A stretch of DNA of 15,062 bases from JANYHF01 sp031393505 (GTDB lineage: Bacteria; Pseudomonadota; Alphaproteobacteria; Rhizobiales; Hyphomicrobiaceae), in NCBI GenBank assembly GCA_031393505.1, contig JANMVX010000100.1:1-15062 (forward strand). Direction: 5' to 3'. This document shows, one piece after another, positions 1 to 6,496 of the stretch (the first letter of the stretch is position 1; each line of letters opens with the position of its first letter). Below the pieces are notes generated by a model that was given only the letters and a program-made list of their open reading frames with translations, did no database searches and was not told the origin of the DNA. Made by a program: the position numbers and the translations under genes.

Positions 1-28
1 CCCTCGTCCAGCATACCGTGCCGTGAGA

Positions 29-53
29 GGGCGACCCACGGGTCGCCCCTACG
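29..53 (-). repeat. REP-like hairpin, GGGCGA class, single copy
   Basis: A perfect 9-bp stem (GGGCGACCC at 29-37, GGGTCGCCC at 40-48) with a 2-nt loop is followed by CTACG at 49-53. Read on the minus strand this is CGTAG, then the hairpin. The same 9-2-9 layout with a GTAG foot recurs at 4562-4625 and 7615-7687. It lies 18 bp past the stop codon of the dehydrogenase gene, so it could also act as a 3' transcript hairpin. There is no T-run, so it is not a canonical terminator. Confidence 0.8.
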
Positions 54-70
54 CCATCGGCGCCTGCATT

Positions 71-1360
71 TTACAATCTCGCATCGCTGCGGTCCGGCGT
101 CACCAGTCCCTTGATGTCGTAGACAACGCCCCTCGGCCCGAGCAGCCCGTCAAAGCCCCGATCACACAAGGCGACGATGGGATCGTGTTTCACCGCCAGC
201 ACCACCGCATCATAAGGCCCCGCGGGCAAAACATTGCTGATGGTCAGGCCATATTCGTGATGCGCTTCCTCAATGTCCGCCATCGGGTCGTAGACGTCTA
301 CATGCTCGACAAAGCCGCCGATCTCGCGCACCAGATCGGCGATCTTGGTGTTGCGGGTGTCGGGCACGTTCTCCTTGAACGTAAAGCCCAGCACCAGCAC
401 GCGCGCCGCATCGACGCGGATTTTGCGCTTCAGCATGGTCTTGATCAGGTCCTGCGCGACGTAGTTGGCCATGCCGTCGTTGATGCGCCGTCCCGCCAGG
501 ATCATCTCGGGGTGAAAACCGATCGATTGCGCCTTGTGGGTGAGGTAATAGGGATCGACGCCGATGCAGTGACCGCCCACCAGCCCCGGTTGGTAGCCGT
601 GGAAATTCCACTTGGTGCCGGCCGCCGCCAGCACGTCGCGGGTTTCGAGCCCCATCTGCTTGAACAGCATCGCCAGTTCGTTGATGAGCGCGATGTTCAC
701 GTCGCGCTGGATGTTCTCGATCACCTTGGCGGCTTCCGCGACGCGGATGGAGCTGGCGCGATGCGTGCCGGCCGTGATGACTTTGGAATAGACGGCATTG
801 ACCAGATCGGCGGCCTCAGGCGTTGAGCCAGAGGTGATCTTCAGAATGCTTGGCAGCCGGTGCTTGTGATCGCCCGGATTGATGCGCTCGGGGCTGTAGC
901 CGGCGAAAAAATCGCGATTGAAGGTGAGGCCGGACGCCTTCTCGACAATGGGCAGGCAGACTTCCTCGGTTGCGCCGGGATAGACGGTCGATTCATAAAC
1001 CACCACGCCACCGGCCTTGATGGACCGCCCCACCGTCGCGCTGGCCTTCTGCAGCGCCGTCATATCGGGGCGTCGGCTTTCATCGATCGGGGTCGGCACC
1101 GTGATGATGAAAAAGTTGCAGGACGCCAGGTCCGCCTCGTCGGCGCTGAAGCTGATATTGCCCTTTGCGGCGGCCTGCTCCTCGGTCGTCACTTCGCGCG
1201 TGCGGTCGGTGCCAGCGTTCAGCTCGGCCACGCGGCGCTTGTCAATGTCGAAACCAACCACCGGAAAATGCCGCGCCATGTAGACGGCGAGCGGCAGGCC
1301 GACATAGCCCAAGCCAATGATCGCGATGCGAACGTCGCTGAGGTTGGGCAGTTGGGCCAT
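71..1360 (-). CDS. nucleotide-sugar dehydrogenase (UDP-sugar 6-dehydrogenase, TviB/WbpA type)
   Basis: This is a 429-aa member of the UDP-glucose/GDP-mannose dehydrogenase family. Such enzymes use NAD+ to oxidise C6 of a UDP-sugar (often UDP-GlcNAc or UDP-GalNAc) to a uronic acid for surface polysaccharide. The N-terminal Rossmann motif GLGYVGLPLA is at residues 16-25. The family motif SPERINPGD follows, then AAKVIENIQRDVNIALINE, which carries the conserved lysine. GGHCIGVDPYYL has the catalytic cysteine at residue 265. The C-terminal domain has LGFTFKENVPDTRNTK. Length is normal. ATG at 1360 is preferred over an upstream TTG at 1366 because AGGA lies 6 nt before it and the Rossmann strand follows closely. 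It stands alone here with no other polysaccharide genes in the window, so the exact substrate cannot be assigned. Confidence 0.93.
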   Translation of the reverse strand: MAQLPNLSDVRIAIIGLGYVGLPLAVYMARHFPVVGFDIDKRRVAELNAGTDRTREVTTEEQAAAKGNISFSADEADLASCNFFIITVPTPIDESRRPDMTALQKASATVGRSIKAGGVVVYESTVYPGATEEVCLPIVEKASGLTFNRDFFAGYSPERINPGDHKHRLPSILKITSGSTPEAADLVNAVYSKVITAGTHRASSIRVAEAAKVIENIQRDVNIALINELAMLFKQMGLETRDVLAAAGTKWNFHGYQPGLVGGHCIGVDPYYLTHKAQSIGFHPEMILAGRRINDGMANYVAQDLIKTMLKRKIRVDAARVLVLGFTFKENVPDTRNTKIADLVREIGGFVEHVDVYDPMADIEEAHHEYGLTISNVLPAGPYDAVVLAVKHDPIVALCDRGFDGLLGPRGVVYDIKGLVTPDRSDARL

Positions 1361-1460
1361 GGACAATCCTGCATGCGTGATTGAGATGCTTTCGGTCTAG
1401 CATCGCCAAAACGGCGAAACCAGTAGCATGCCAGCGTGTTAGAACGCCGTCCACGGGCAA

Positions 1461-1489
1461 TTGACCGGCGCGCGCGAGGCCGATATACG
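1461..1489 (+). promoter_or_regulatory. candidate sigma70-type promoter for rpsT
   Basis: TTGACC at 1461-1466 and TATACG at 1484-1489 are separated by exactly 17 bp. They match the -35 and -10 consensus at 5/6 and 4/6. Transcription from about 1496 would give rpsT a leader of roughly 125 nt. No other pair this good was seen between the divergent dehydrogenase gene and rpsT. Confidence 0.5.
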
Positions 1490-1621
1490 CATCAGCTGGA
1501 CTGACGCGTGTTGTTTATCGGCGCGCGCGCACGGCGAAACCCCATTGAATTGATCAGGATCGCCATCGGCGTCTCCGGCATGGGCCGGACAACGCCGGTG
1601 TTGCGTCATTTGGAGACTGGC

Positions 1622-1903
1622 ATGGCAAACACCAAATCGGCAAAGAAAGCTACCCGTCGCGCCGTCAAGCGCACGGCAATGAACAAGAGCCGTCGCTCGG
1701 CGATGCGCACGCAGGTTGGCAAGGTCGAGGACGCGCTGCTGGCTGGCGACGCTGGCAAGGCCGCCGAGGCCATGAAGCTGGCAGAACCGGCGCTGGCGCG
1801 CTCGGCCCAGAAGGGACTTGTCCACAAGAACACTGCCGCTCGCAAGGTTGGCCGCCTGACCGCCGCCATTCGCAAACTGGCTGCCACACCAGCGTCACAT
1901 TAG
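1622..1903 (+). CDS. rpsT: 30S ribosomal protein S20
   Basis: This 93-aa, Lys/Arg-rich, all-helical protein has the S20 opening MANTKSAKKATRRAVKRTAM and the late motif GLVHKNTAARKVGRL. S20 binds 16S rRNA and helps assemble the small subunit. The start at 1622 follows GGAG in TTGGAGACTGGC and gives the canonical N-terminus. A longer in-frame reading back to 1508 has no S20 homology and is leader sequence. rpsT directly upstream of dnaA is usual in many Hyphomicrobiales. No convincing intrinsic terminator follows it. Confidence 0.97.
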   Translation: MANTKSAKKATRRAVKRTAMNKSRRSAMRTQVGKVEDALLAGDAGKAAEAMKLAEPALARSAQKGLVHKNTAARKVGRLTAAIRKLAATPASH

Positions 1904-1990
1904 GCCCTGGAAAATTATTCCGGACAGATTTCGACCCTGTGACAAAATTGTCAAAAAAGGGTGTCTGGAAGGGGTGCGGAGAGGGGTCCC

Positions 1991-2017
1991 GAGTCTGGCT
2001 TGAATCGACCAAGAGTC
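1991..2017. promoter_or_regulatory. cluster of three GANTC (CcrM methylation) sites
   Basis: GAGTC at 1991-1995, GAATC at 2002-2006 and GAGTC at 2013-2017 are spaced 11 bp apart start to start. I found no other GANTC in the 1.13-kb gap. CcrM methylates GANTC in alphaproteobacteria, and its methylation state is known to tune dnaA transcription and origin firing in Caulobacter. A regulatory role here is inferred from position and clustering. Confidence 0.5.
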
Positions 2018-2172
2018 AACGACTTGACCCCATCCCCCACCGGCCGTCGCGGCAGCCAAAGAGGACCAGGGCGCACCGCCTGGCAAACGAAAACACACCG
2101 CTCGTCCCCAGCGCCGCGAACCAATCCCCAGGCATTTACAACCAAACTGAAATAACTCGATTTTCCGGCTTT

Positions 2173-2181
2173 TTATCCACA
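2173..2181 (+). promoter_or_regulatory. DnaA box (TTATCCACA)
   Basis: A perfect match to the high-affinity DnaA box lies 864 bp upstream of dnaA, at the end of an AT-richer tract. A weaker site, CTTTCCACA with two mismatches, follows at 2193-2201, 20 bp later start to start. DnaA binding here would fit origin activity or autoregulation of the promoter at 2260-2287. Confidence 0.6.
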
Positions 2182-2259
2182 CCTGTTGAGAGCTTTCCAC
2201 AGGGCCGCGCCGGGCAAATGTGACAATTCCTGGGCAGGGGTTAGGGCGTCCCCGCCGTG

Positions 2260-2287
2260 TTGACAGGTTAACGACCGGTGCTATGGT
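2260..2287 (+). promoter_or_regulatory. candidate promoter upstream of dnaA
   Basis: A perfect TTGACA -35 lies at 2260-2265, a 16-bp spacer follows, and TATGGT at 2282-2287 matches the -10 consensus at 4/6. Transcripts from about 2294 would read through the small ORF into dnaA, giving a leader near 740 nt. The DnaA box sits about 80 bp upstream, a plausible place for autoregulation. No better promoter was seen closer to dnaA. Confidence 0.45.
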
Positions 2288-2552
2288 TTGGTTCAGCGGG
2301 GCGCGAGCCCTAAGGGCACGCCGGCAAGAGGATGCAGCGTCAAACAAAAGCTGACCAAAACAGCTTGGTTGAAACTGCAGCCGGTAGCTCAAACAGTGTT
2401 GCGTAAGTTGGCGTCACCAGTCGGGAGTTCATTGCTCCGGGCCTGTGGCGTTCGCCGCTGCTGAAACGTTGCGAGGTTTTGCCCGCAGTCGTTGCCGGTA
2501 GCGTCGATCCCAAGCGTCGGGGTCGGTTGCGCGCAGTAGAGGGGTTCGAGAG

Positions 2553-2825
2553 TTGTCAAAGCTAGGTCATGACGCGGGCGCCACGTCGCCCATCGACCAA
2601 TACATAGTGACGCCGATATCTGCCGTCGCCTTTGGCGCCGGAGCTGTCAGCGTTTTGCCTGCTCCCGCCCGGGAGCAGCTGCAGGCAGATGGCATTGAGC
2701 GGCAGCTGTCCGATTGGACCGCCGATTTTGCCTGGCATGGCCCCAAGGGCCGTACCGCTACACACGGTCCTGTTGGCCGCGAGGTCATGGAAGCTATTCG
2801 TTTGTCGCTGACGGCGACGCATTAG
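2553..2825 (+). CDS. possible small hypothetical protein in the dnaA leader
   Basis: This is a 90-aa reading frame from a TTG start at 2553, with GAGGGG about 7 nt upstream, to TAG at 2823-2825. I recognise no family. By my count third-position GC is about 65%, visibly below the neighbouring GC-rich genes, and the frame includes a strong perfect hairpin at 2659-2678 (9-bp stem, 2-nt loop). There is no signal peptide or membrane segment. It could be a genuine short gene, a leader ORF coupled to dnaA, or chance. Confidence is low because the only supports are frame length, a purine-rich stretch and location. Confidence 0.25.
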   Translation: MSKLGHDAGATSPIDQYIVTPISAVAFGAGAVSVLPAPAREQLQADGIERQLSDWTADFAWHGPKGRTATHGPVGREVMEAIRLSLTATH

Positions 2826-2972
2826 GTTTGCCCATCAAAAGACCCGCTTAGCTGCGTGCTCTTGTGAGGGTGTTCTATTGTGTTGTTGGCGGACGAATAG
2901 TGCCGAGTAAAAGTAGCATTTTCGTTCAGTAAAATGTGTCGAAGGTTCAAGGTTGGGTTGCCAGGACGGGCA

Positions 2973-2989
2973 GCCCTTGAGGGCCTTTT
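2973..2989 (+). terminator. weak terminator/attenuator-like hairpin before dnaA
   Basis: GCCC (2973-2976) and GGGC (2981-2984) pair around a TTGA loop, and CTTTTCTT follows at once. The stem is short, so termination would be partial at best. It lies 50 nt before dnaA and could attenuate transcripts from upstream. This is inferred from shape only. Confidence 0.25.
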
Positions 2990-3037
2990 CTTCGACTTTG
3001 GCGTAACCGTCCGAACAAAACTTGTGGGGTTTAGGAT

Positions 3038-4546
3038 ATGCACGAACGCGAGCAGAGCGGGACCAAGTTGCCGGTCGTTGGCAGCGGCATGGTTGGCAAG
3101 TCGGACGGCCCGTTGAACGGCCGTTGGGAGCGCGTGCGCTCGCGCCTGCGCACCGCGCTGGGCGAGGACGTTTATACCAGCTGGTTCGCCCGCGTTGAAC
3201 CAGTGTCGATGCAAGAAGGCACGGTCAGCCTTTCGGTGGCGACGCCTTTCCTGAAGAACTGGATTCAGAACCATTATGCCGACCTGTTGAAGGACTGCCT
3301 GAGCGCCGAAGTCGACGGCGTCGAAACCATCACCCTGTCGATCCGCACGCCGGGCCGTCCTGGCAAGGCCGGCGTCGTCGAGGCGCGTCCTGTCCCGCCG
3401 TCGGAGCCGGTGCGCAAGCCCTTCGGCCATCCGTCGGGACTGCAGTCGGTGGTCGGAAATGCCGGCGGCAACGACGGCAACTCGGACGCCAACGGTTTTC
3501 AGGGTTCACCACTCGACAAGCGCGCAACCTTCGACACATTTGTCGTCGGCGCGTCCAACCGCCTCGCCCAGGCCGCCGCCAAGCAGGTCGCCGAGACCGT
3601 GCTGGAGCAGCCGCTGCGCTTCAATCCGCTGTTCATCCACTCCGCGGTGGGCCTCGGCAAGACGCATCTTCTGCAGTCGATCGCCTGGGAAGTGAAGCGC
3701 CAGTCGCCGACCGCGCAGGTCGTGTACCTGACGGCCGAGCGCTTCCGCTACAAGTTCGTCGAGGCTCTGAAGAAGGACGCCTCCATCTCCTTTAAGGAGC
3801 GCGTGCGCGGTTTTGATCTCCTGCTGCTCGACGACCTCGAGTTCCTGCAGGGTGACCGCACCGCCGAGGAATTCGACCACACCATCAATGCCCTGCTCGA
3901 CAATGGCAAACAGGTGGTCGTGGCCTCGGCGCACGCCCCGCAGCAGATCGAATCGCTCGACCAGCGCATGCGCTCGCGCCTGTCCGGCGGCCTCGTGGTG
4001 GAGCTCAGCCCGCTCGATTACGACTTGCGCATGAAAATCCTGGAGCGGCGTCTGGAAGAAAAGCGCGTTGGCGACCCGACCTTCAATGTCGGCCGCGACG
4101 TCTTGGAATTCCTGGCCGAGCGCCTCACCGAGGGCGGCCGCGAACTTGACGGCGCCATCACGCGCCTGCAGGCGACCTGCCATTTTGCGGGAACGCCAAT
4201 CACCTTGGAGACTGCCGAATATATCGTTCGCGACCTGATGCGCGGCATCGAGCCCAAGCGCGTAAAAGTCGAGGACATTTTGCGCGTGATTTCCAAGCAC
4301 TTTGGCGTCAGCAAGAACGATATTCTTTCGCAGCGCCGCCACCGCTCGATCGTCTGGCCGCGCCAGATCGGCATGTTCCTGGCCAAGGCCATGACGGCCC
4401 GCTCGTTGCCAGAAATCGGTCGGCGCTTTGGCGGCCGCGATCACACCACGGTGCTGCACGCCATCCGCAAAATCGATGGCGAGCTGAAGACCAATTCGCG
4501 CCTTCGCGCCGAGATCGAAGACCTCAAGAAGATGTTGGCGGGCTGA
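3038..4546 (+). CDS. dnaA: chromosomal replication initiator protein DnaA
   Basis: This 502-aa protein is the ATP-dependent initiator that binds DnaA boxes and melts oriC. Domain I begins about residue 28 (GRWERVRSRLRTALGEDVY). Domain II is a Gly/Asn/Ser-rich linker around 110-165. The AAA+ domain has the P-loop SAVGLGKT (202-209), Walker B LLLLDD (261-266) and the arginine-finger segment RMRSRLSGG. The helix-turn-helix domain carries the DnaA signature GGRDHTTVLHAIRKI from residue 465. The P-loop has Ser where many DnaA proteins have the first Gly. The first 26 residues have no family match, so translation might instead begin at ATG 3089. The start at 3038 has AGGA very close (2 nt) and GGGG about 9 nt upstream. 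An intrinsic terminator at 4726-4770 ends the transcript. Confidence 0.98.
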   Translation: MHEREQSGTKLPVVGSGMVGKSDGPLNGRWERVRSRLRTALGEDVYTSWFARVEPVSMQEGTVSLSVATPFLKNWIQNHYADLLKDCLSAEVDGVETITLSIRTPGRPGKAGVVEARPVPPSEPVRKPFGHPSGLQSVVGNAGGNDGNSDANGFQGSPLDKRATFDTFVVGASNRLAQAAAKQVAETVLEQPLRFNPLFIHSAVGLGKTHLLQSIAWEVKRQSPTAQVVYLTAERFRYKFVEALKKDASISFKERVRGFDLLLLDDLEFLQGDRTAEEFDHTINALLDNGKQVVVASAHAPQQIESLDQRMRSRLSGGLVVELSPLDYDLRMKILERRLEEKRVGDPTFNVGRDVLEFLAERLTEGGRELDGAITRLQATCHFAGTPITLETAEYIVRDLMRGIEPKRVKVEDILRVISKHFGVSKNDILSQRRHRSIVWPRQIGMFLAKAMTARSLPEIGRRFGGRDHTTVLHAIRKIDGELKTNSRLRAEIEDLKKMLAG

Positions 4547-4561
4547 GATGCCCTCGGCAGC

Positions 4562-4625
4562 GGGCGAGACAAGTCTCGCCCCTACGCCGAGCGCGCCGTT
4601 GTAGGGGGCGAGACATGTCTCGCCC
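4562..4625. repeat. inverted pair of REP-like hairpins, GGGCGA class (tail-to-tail)
   Basis: Hairpin one has GGGCGAGAC (4562-4570), loop AA and GTCTCGCCC (4573-4581), followed by CTACG. Hairpin two is preceded by GTAG (4601-4604) and has GGGCGAGAC (4606-4614), loop AT and GTCTCGCCC (4617-4625). The GTAG tags face each other across a 15-nt spacer, opposite to the pair at 7615-7687. The first copy begins 16 bp after the dnaA stop codon. Confidence 0.85.
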
Positions 4626-4663
4626 GGTTTTAACGGCAGCGCCTCGGTACGAGTTAGCGGGGA

Positions 4664-4720
4664 GCGTCAAAACGCGTCCGGGGGAAGAGGGCATCGGCTC
4701 TCGGGCGCGCGTTTTGGTGC
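4664..4720. repeat. inverted repeat between dnaA and its terminator
   Basis: CAAAACGCG (4668-4676) pairs perfectly with CGCGTTTTG (4708-4716). Two wobble pairs and then two G-C pairs extend the stem to 4664-4720. The loop is 31 nt. There is no GTAG tag and no T-run on the plus strand. It may stabilise the dnaA mRNA 3' end or be a decayed repeat. Confidence 0.5.
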
Positions 4721-4725
4721 AAGCG

Positions 4726-4770
4726 TGGACCGGTCACGGGCTTTCGGGCGCCGGGCCGGTCCATTTTTTT
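4726..4770 (+). terminator. rho-independent terminator of dnaA
   Basis: TGGACCGG (4726-4733) pairs perfectly with CCGGTCCA (4756-4763) over 8 bp, and seven T residues follow at 4764-4770. This is the classic intrinsic terminator form. It means dnaA and dnaN are probably transcribed separately, unlike the dnaA-dnaN operon of many bacteria. The GGGGACA repeat begins at the base right after the T-run. Confidence 0.8.
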
Positions 4771-4959
4771 GGGGACATGATGTTCATCTTCGGCCAGCCC
4801 CAACCTATCGATTGAAATACCGGCCGACGTGCCGAAGATGAACATCGTGTCCCCGGTCTAGCGCGGCCGGAATACCGGGGACACGATGTTCATCTGCAGC
4901 TTGGGCTCCGAAGTCCCCAAAGGATGCGGAGCAAAGCTGCAGATGAACATCATGTCCCC
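4771..4959. repeat. double GGGGACA palindromic element (four arms)
   Basis: Four related arms alternate in orientation: 4771-4794, 4831-4854, 4877-4902 and 4934-4959. Adjacent arms form two long hairpins, of 24 bp with one T-G wobble and 26 bp with one C-A mismatch. Arms 1 and 4 also pair perfectly over 18 bp (4771-4788 with 4942-4959), as do arms 2 and 3 (4837-4854 with 4877-4894). The second hairpin's loop contains a nested stem, GCTCCG/CGGAGC (4905-4910, 4927-4932). The end sequence AATACCGGGGACA resembles the element at 13492-13582. No open frame or transposase is inside. The rest of the gap to dnaN holds a short GC-rich hairpin at 5018-5031 and only a weak promoter-like pair (TTGGCC 4965, TAAACA 4988). 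Confidence 0.85.
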
Positions 4960-5065
4960 ACCCCTTGGCCGATGCCAGCGCGCCTGCTAAACAAACGGCC
5001 ACGATATTGCGAGCCGTTCGGGCCTGCCCGAGGCGTGCGCAGCTTTCACACCCGAGGCTTTTTCG

Positions 5066-6199
5066 ATGCGTCTACTGATTGAACGCAGCCAGCTGTTCGC
5101 CGCTCTCTCGCATGTGGCGAGCGTGGTCGAGCGGCGCACCACCATTCCGATCCTGTCGAACGTCCTCTTGCGCGCCACCGCCGAGGGCGCCATTTCGCTG
5201 AAGGGCACGGACCTCGAACGCGAGGTGCTCGAAAGCGTGCACGGCGACGTGACGCAAGCTGGCGCCGTGACCATTCAGGCCCATCTGCTGCACGACATCG
5301 TTCGCAAACTGGCCGACGGCGCGCAAATCACGCTGGAATCGGCCGGCGGCGGCGAGCGTATGCAACTCGTGTGTGGCCACGCCCGCTTCCAGCTCCCGGC
5401 CTTGGCGGCTGACGAGTTCCCCGATATCGGCGCGGGAGAGATGCCGCACGAGTTCGAACTGCCGGCTCATGAGCTGAAACGCCTGATCGAAAAGGCGCGC
5501 TTCGCCATTTCAACGGAAGAGACGCGCTACTATCTCAACGGCATCTATTTGCACACGGCGCAATCCAGCGGCAAAACCGTGCTGCGCGCCGTCGCCACCG
5601 ACGGCCACCGTCTGGCGCAGATCGAGACCGACGCCCCTGCTGGCGCGACGGGCATGCCGGGCGTGATCGTGCCGCGCAAAACCGTCAACGAAGTGCACAA
5701 GCTGCTCGAAGGCGTCGATGGCGACGTGAAAGTGTCGCTGTCCAATACGCGCATCCAATTCTCGATCGCCAAGGGCCAGTACCACGTGGTCATGACCTCG
5801 AAGCTGATTGATGGGACGTTCCCGGATTATCAGCGCGTCATTCCGCAGGCGAACAATAAGGTCATGATGGTCGGCAACGCCGAATTCGCCGCCGCCGTGG
5901 ATCGCGTGGCGACCGTCTCCAGCGAGCGCGGCCGCGCCGTGAAGCTGGCCATCGAGCAGGGCAAGCTCGTGCTCTCGGTCACCAATCCCGACGGCGGCAA
6001 CGCGACCGAAGAAATCCCTGTCGACTACGACGCCGACAAGCTGGAGATCGGTTTCAACGCGCGCTATCTGCTCGACATCACGGCGCAATTGGAAAGCTCC
6101 ACCGTAAAACTGTTCCTGTCCGACGCCGGCTCGCCGACGACGGTGCGCGACGAGAGCGACGAGGGCGCGCTCTACGTGCTGATGCCGATGCGGGTTTGA
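5066..6199 (+). CDS. dnaN: DNA polymerase III subunit beta (sliding clamp)
   Basis: This 377-aa protein forms the dimeric ring that tethers Pol III and other clamp-binding proteins to DNA. The N-terminus has SHVASVVERRTTIPILSNVL, the middle has the LNGIYLHT region and ATDGHRLAQIE, and the C-terminus is the hallmark ALYVLMPMRV. Length is typical of the three-domain clamp. The ATG at 5066 follows GAGG with an 8-nt spacer. It is separated from dnaA by a terminator and a repeat block, and from recF by 297 bp of repeats, so it probably has its own promoter in the roughly 100 bp before it. TGA at 6197-6199 is 8 bp before the next repeat. Confidence 0.98.
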   Translation: MRLLIERSQLFAALSHVASVVERRTTIPILSNVLLRATAEGAISLKGTDLEREVLESVHGDVTQAGAVTIQAHLLHDIVRKLADGAQITLESAGGGERMQLVCGHARFQLPALAADEFPDIGAGEMPHEFELPAHELKRLIEKARFAISTEETRYYLNGIYLHTAQSSGKTVLRAVATDGHRLAQIETDAPAGATGMPGVIVPRKTVNEVHKLLEGVDGDVKVSLSNTRIQFSIAKGQYHVVMTSKLIDGTFPDYQRVIPQANNKVMMVGNAEFAAAVDRVATVSSERGRAVKLAIEQGKLVLSVTNPDGGNATEEIPVDYDADKLEIGFNARYLLDITAQLESSTVKLFLSDAGSPTTVRDESDEGALYVLMPMRV

Positions 6200-6207
6200 T
6201 AATGCTC

Positions 6208-6331
6208 GTAGGGCGCAATAGGCGCTCTTTTTTCGCGCCGTATTGCGCCGCAGGGGGATATTGCAAACGGTGGCGGTTGTGTTGACCCCTGCGGCGCAAT
6301 ACGTCGCGAAGTGGCTCCTATTGCGCCCTAC
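6208..6331. repeat. REP inverted pair (BIME-like), GCGCAATA class, copy 1
   Basis: GTAG (6208-6211) leads a hairpin: GGCGCAATA (6212-6220) pairs with TATTGCGCC (6241-6249), and GGCGC (6221-6225) with GCGCC (6235-6239), leaving G6240 bulged. The right half is the inverted counterpart (GGCGCAATA 6293-6301, TATTGCGCC 6319-6327, CTAC 6328-6331). The whole unit can also fold end to end: 16 bp outer (6207-6222 with 6317-6332) plus a 25-bp inner stem with one mismatch (6232-6256 with 6286-6310). GTAG foot, bulged stem and head-to-head pairing match REP/BIME elements. Confidence 0.88.
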
Positions 6332-6359
6332 GTCTTTGACGCGCGCGTTCGCCAAAATC

Positions 6360-6478
6360 GTAGGGCGCAATAGGCGCCTCTTTCTTTTTCGGCGCCGTAT
6401 TGCGCCGTGCACGGGCGGCGGTGCGGGCAACGGCGCAATACGGCCCCAAGACAGTAAAAGGGGCCCATTGCGCCCTAC
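6360..6478. repeat. REP inverted pair (BIME-like), GCGCAATA class, copy 2
   Basis: This is a second copy in tandem with the first. GTAG (6360-6363) leads GGCGCAATA plus GGCGCC (6364-6378), pairing with GGCGCC, bulged G6397, then TATTGCGCC (6391-6406) around a pyrimidine loop. In the inverted right half the upper stem is GGCCCC/GGGGCC (6442-6447, 6460-6465). That differs in sequence from the left half but keeps pairing, with C6441 bulged. CTAC closes at 6475-6478. The element ends 18 bp before the recF start codon, so it occupies most of the recF leader. Confidence 0.88.
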
Positions 6479-6496
6479 GATTGCGACGGCTTCGAA

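Larger units (their letters stand above)
1904..3037. other. rpsT-dnaA intergenic region; dnaA control region and possible replication origin
   Basis: This 1.13-kb stretch holds an inverted repeat TGACAA-aa-TTGTCA (1940-1953), three GANTC sites (1991-2017), an AT-richer tract (about 2131-2179) ending in a perfect DnaA box, a promoter-like pair (2260-2287), overlapping hairpins around 2348-2369, a doubtful small ORF (2553-2825) and a short hairpin before dnaA (2973-2989). Only one perfect DnaA box is present, with a two-mismatch site at 2193-2201. That is thin for an origin, and in several alphaproteobacteria oriC lies near hemE instead. The site may simply serve dnaA autoregulation. Confidence 0.45.

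Noticed and set aside
23..826. 267-codon plus-strand frame over the dehydrogenase gene
   Set aside because: Shadow of the minus-strand dehydrogenase, which has full family motifs.
2165..2287. Firm oriC call around the DnaA box
   Set aside because: Only one perfect box plus one two-mismatch site. Kept as a candidate only, since dnaA autoregulation explains it equally well.
1895..2392. 165-codon minus-strand frame in the rpsT-dnaA gap
   Set aside because: Starts inside the rpsT 3' end, has mixed low-complexity composition and no ribosome site or recognisable motif, and covers the DnaA box and GANTC cluster.
4562..4959. CRISPR array after dnaA, considered because of many short repeats
   Set aside because: Repeats are palindromic, few and irregularly spaced, with no unique spacers of constant length and no cas genes.
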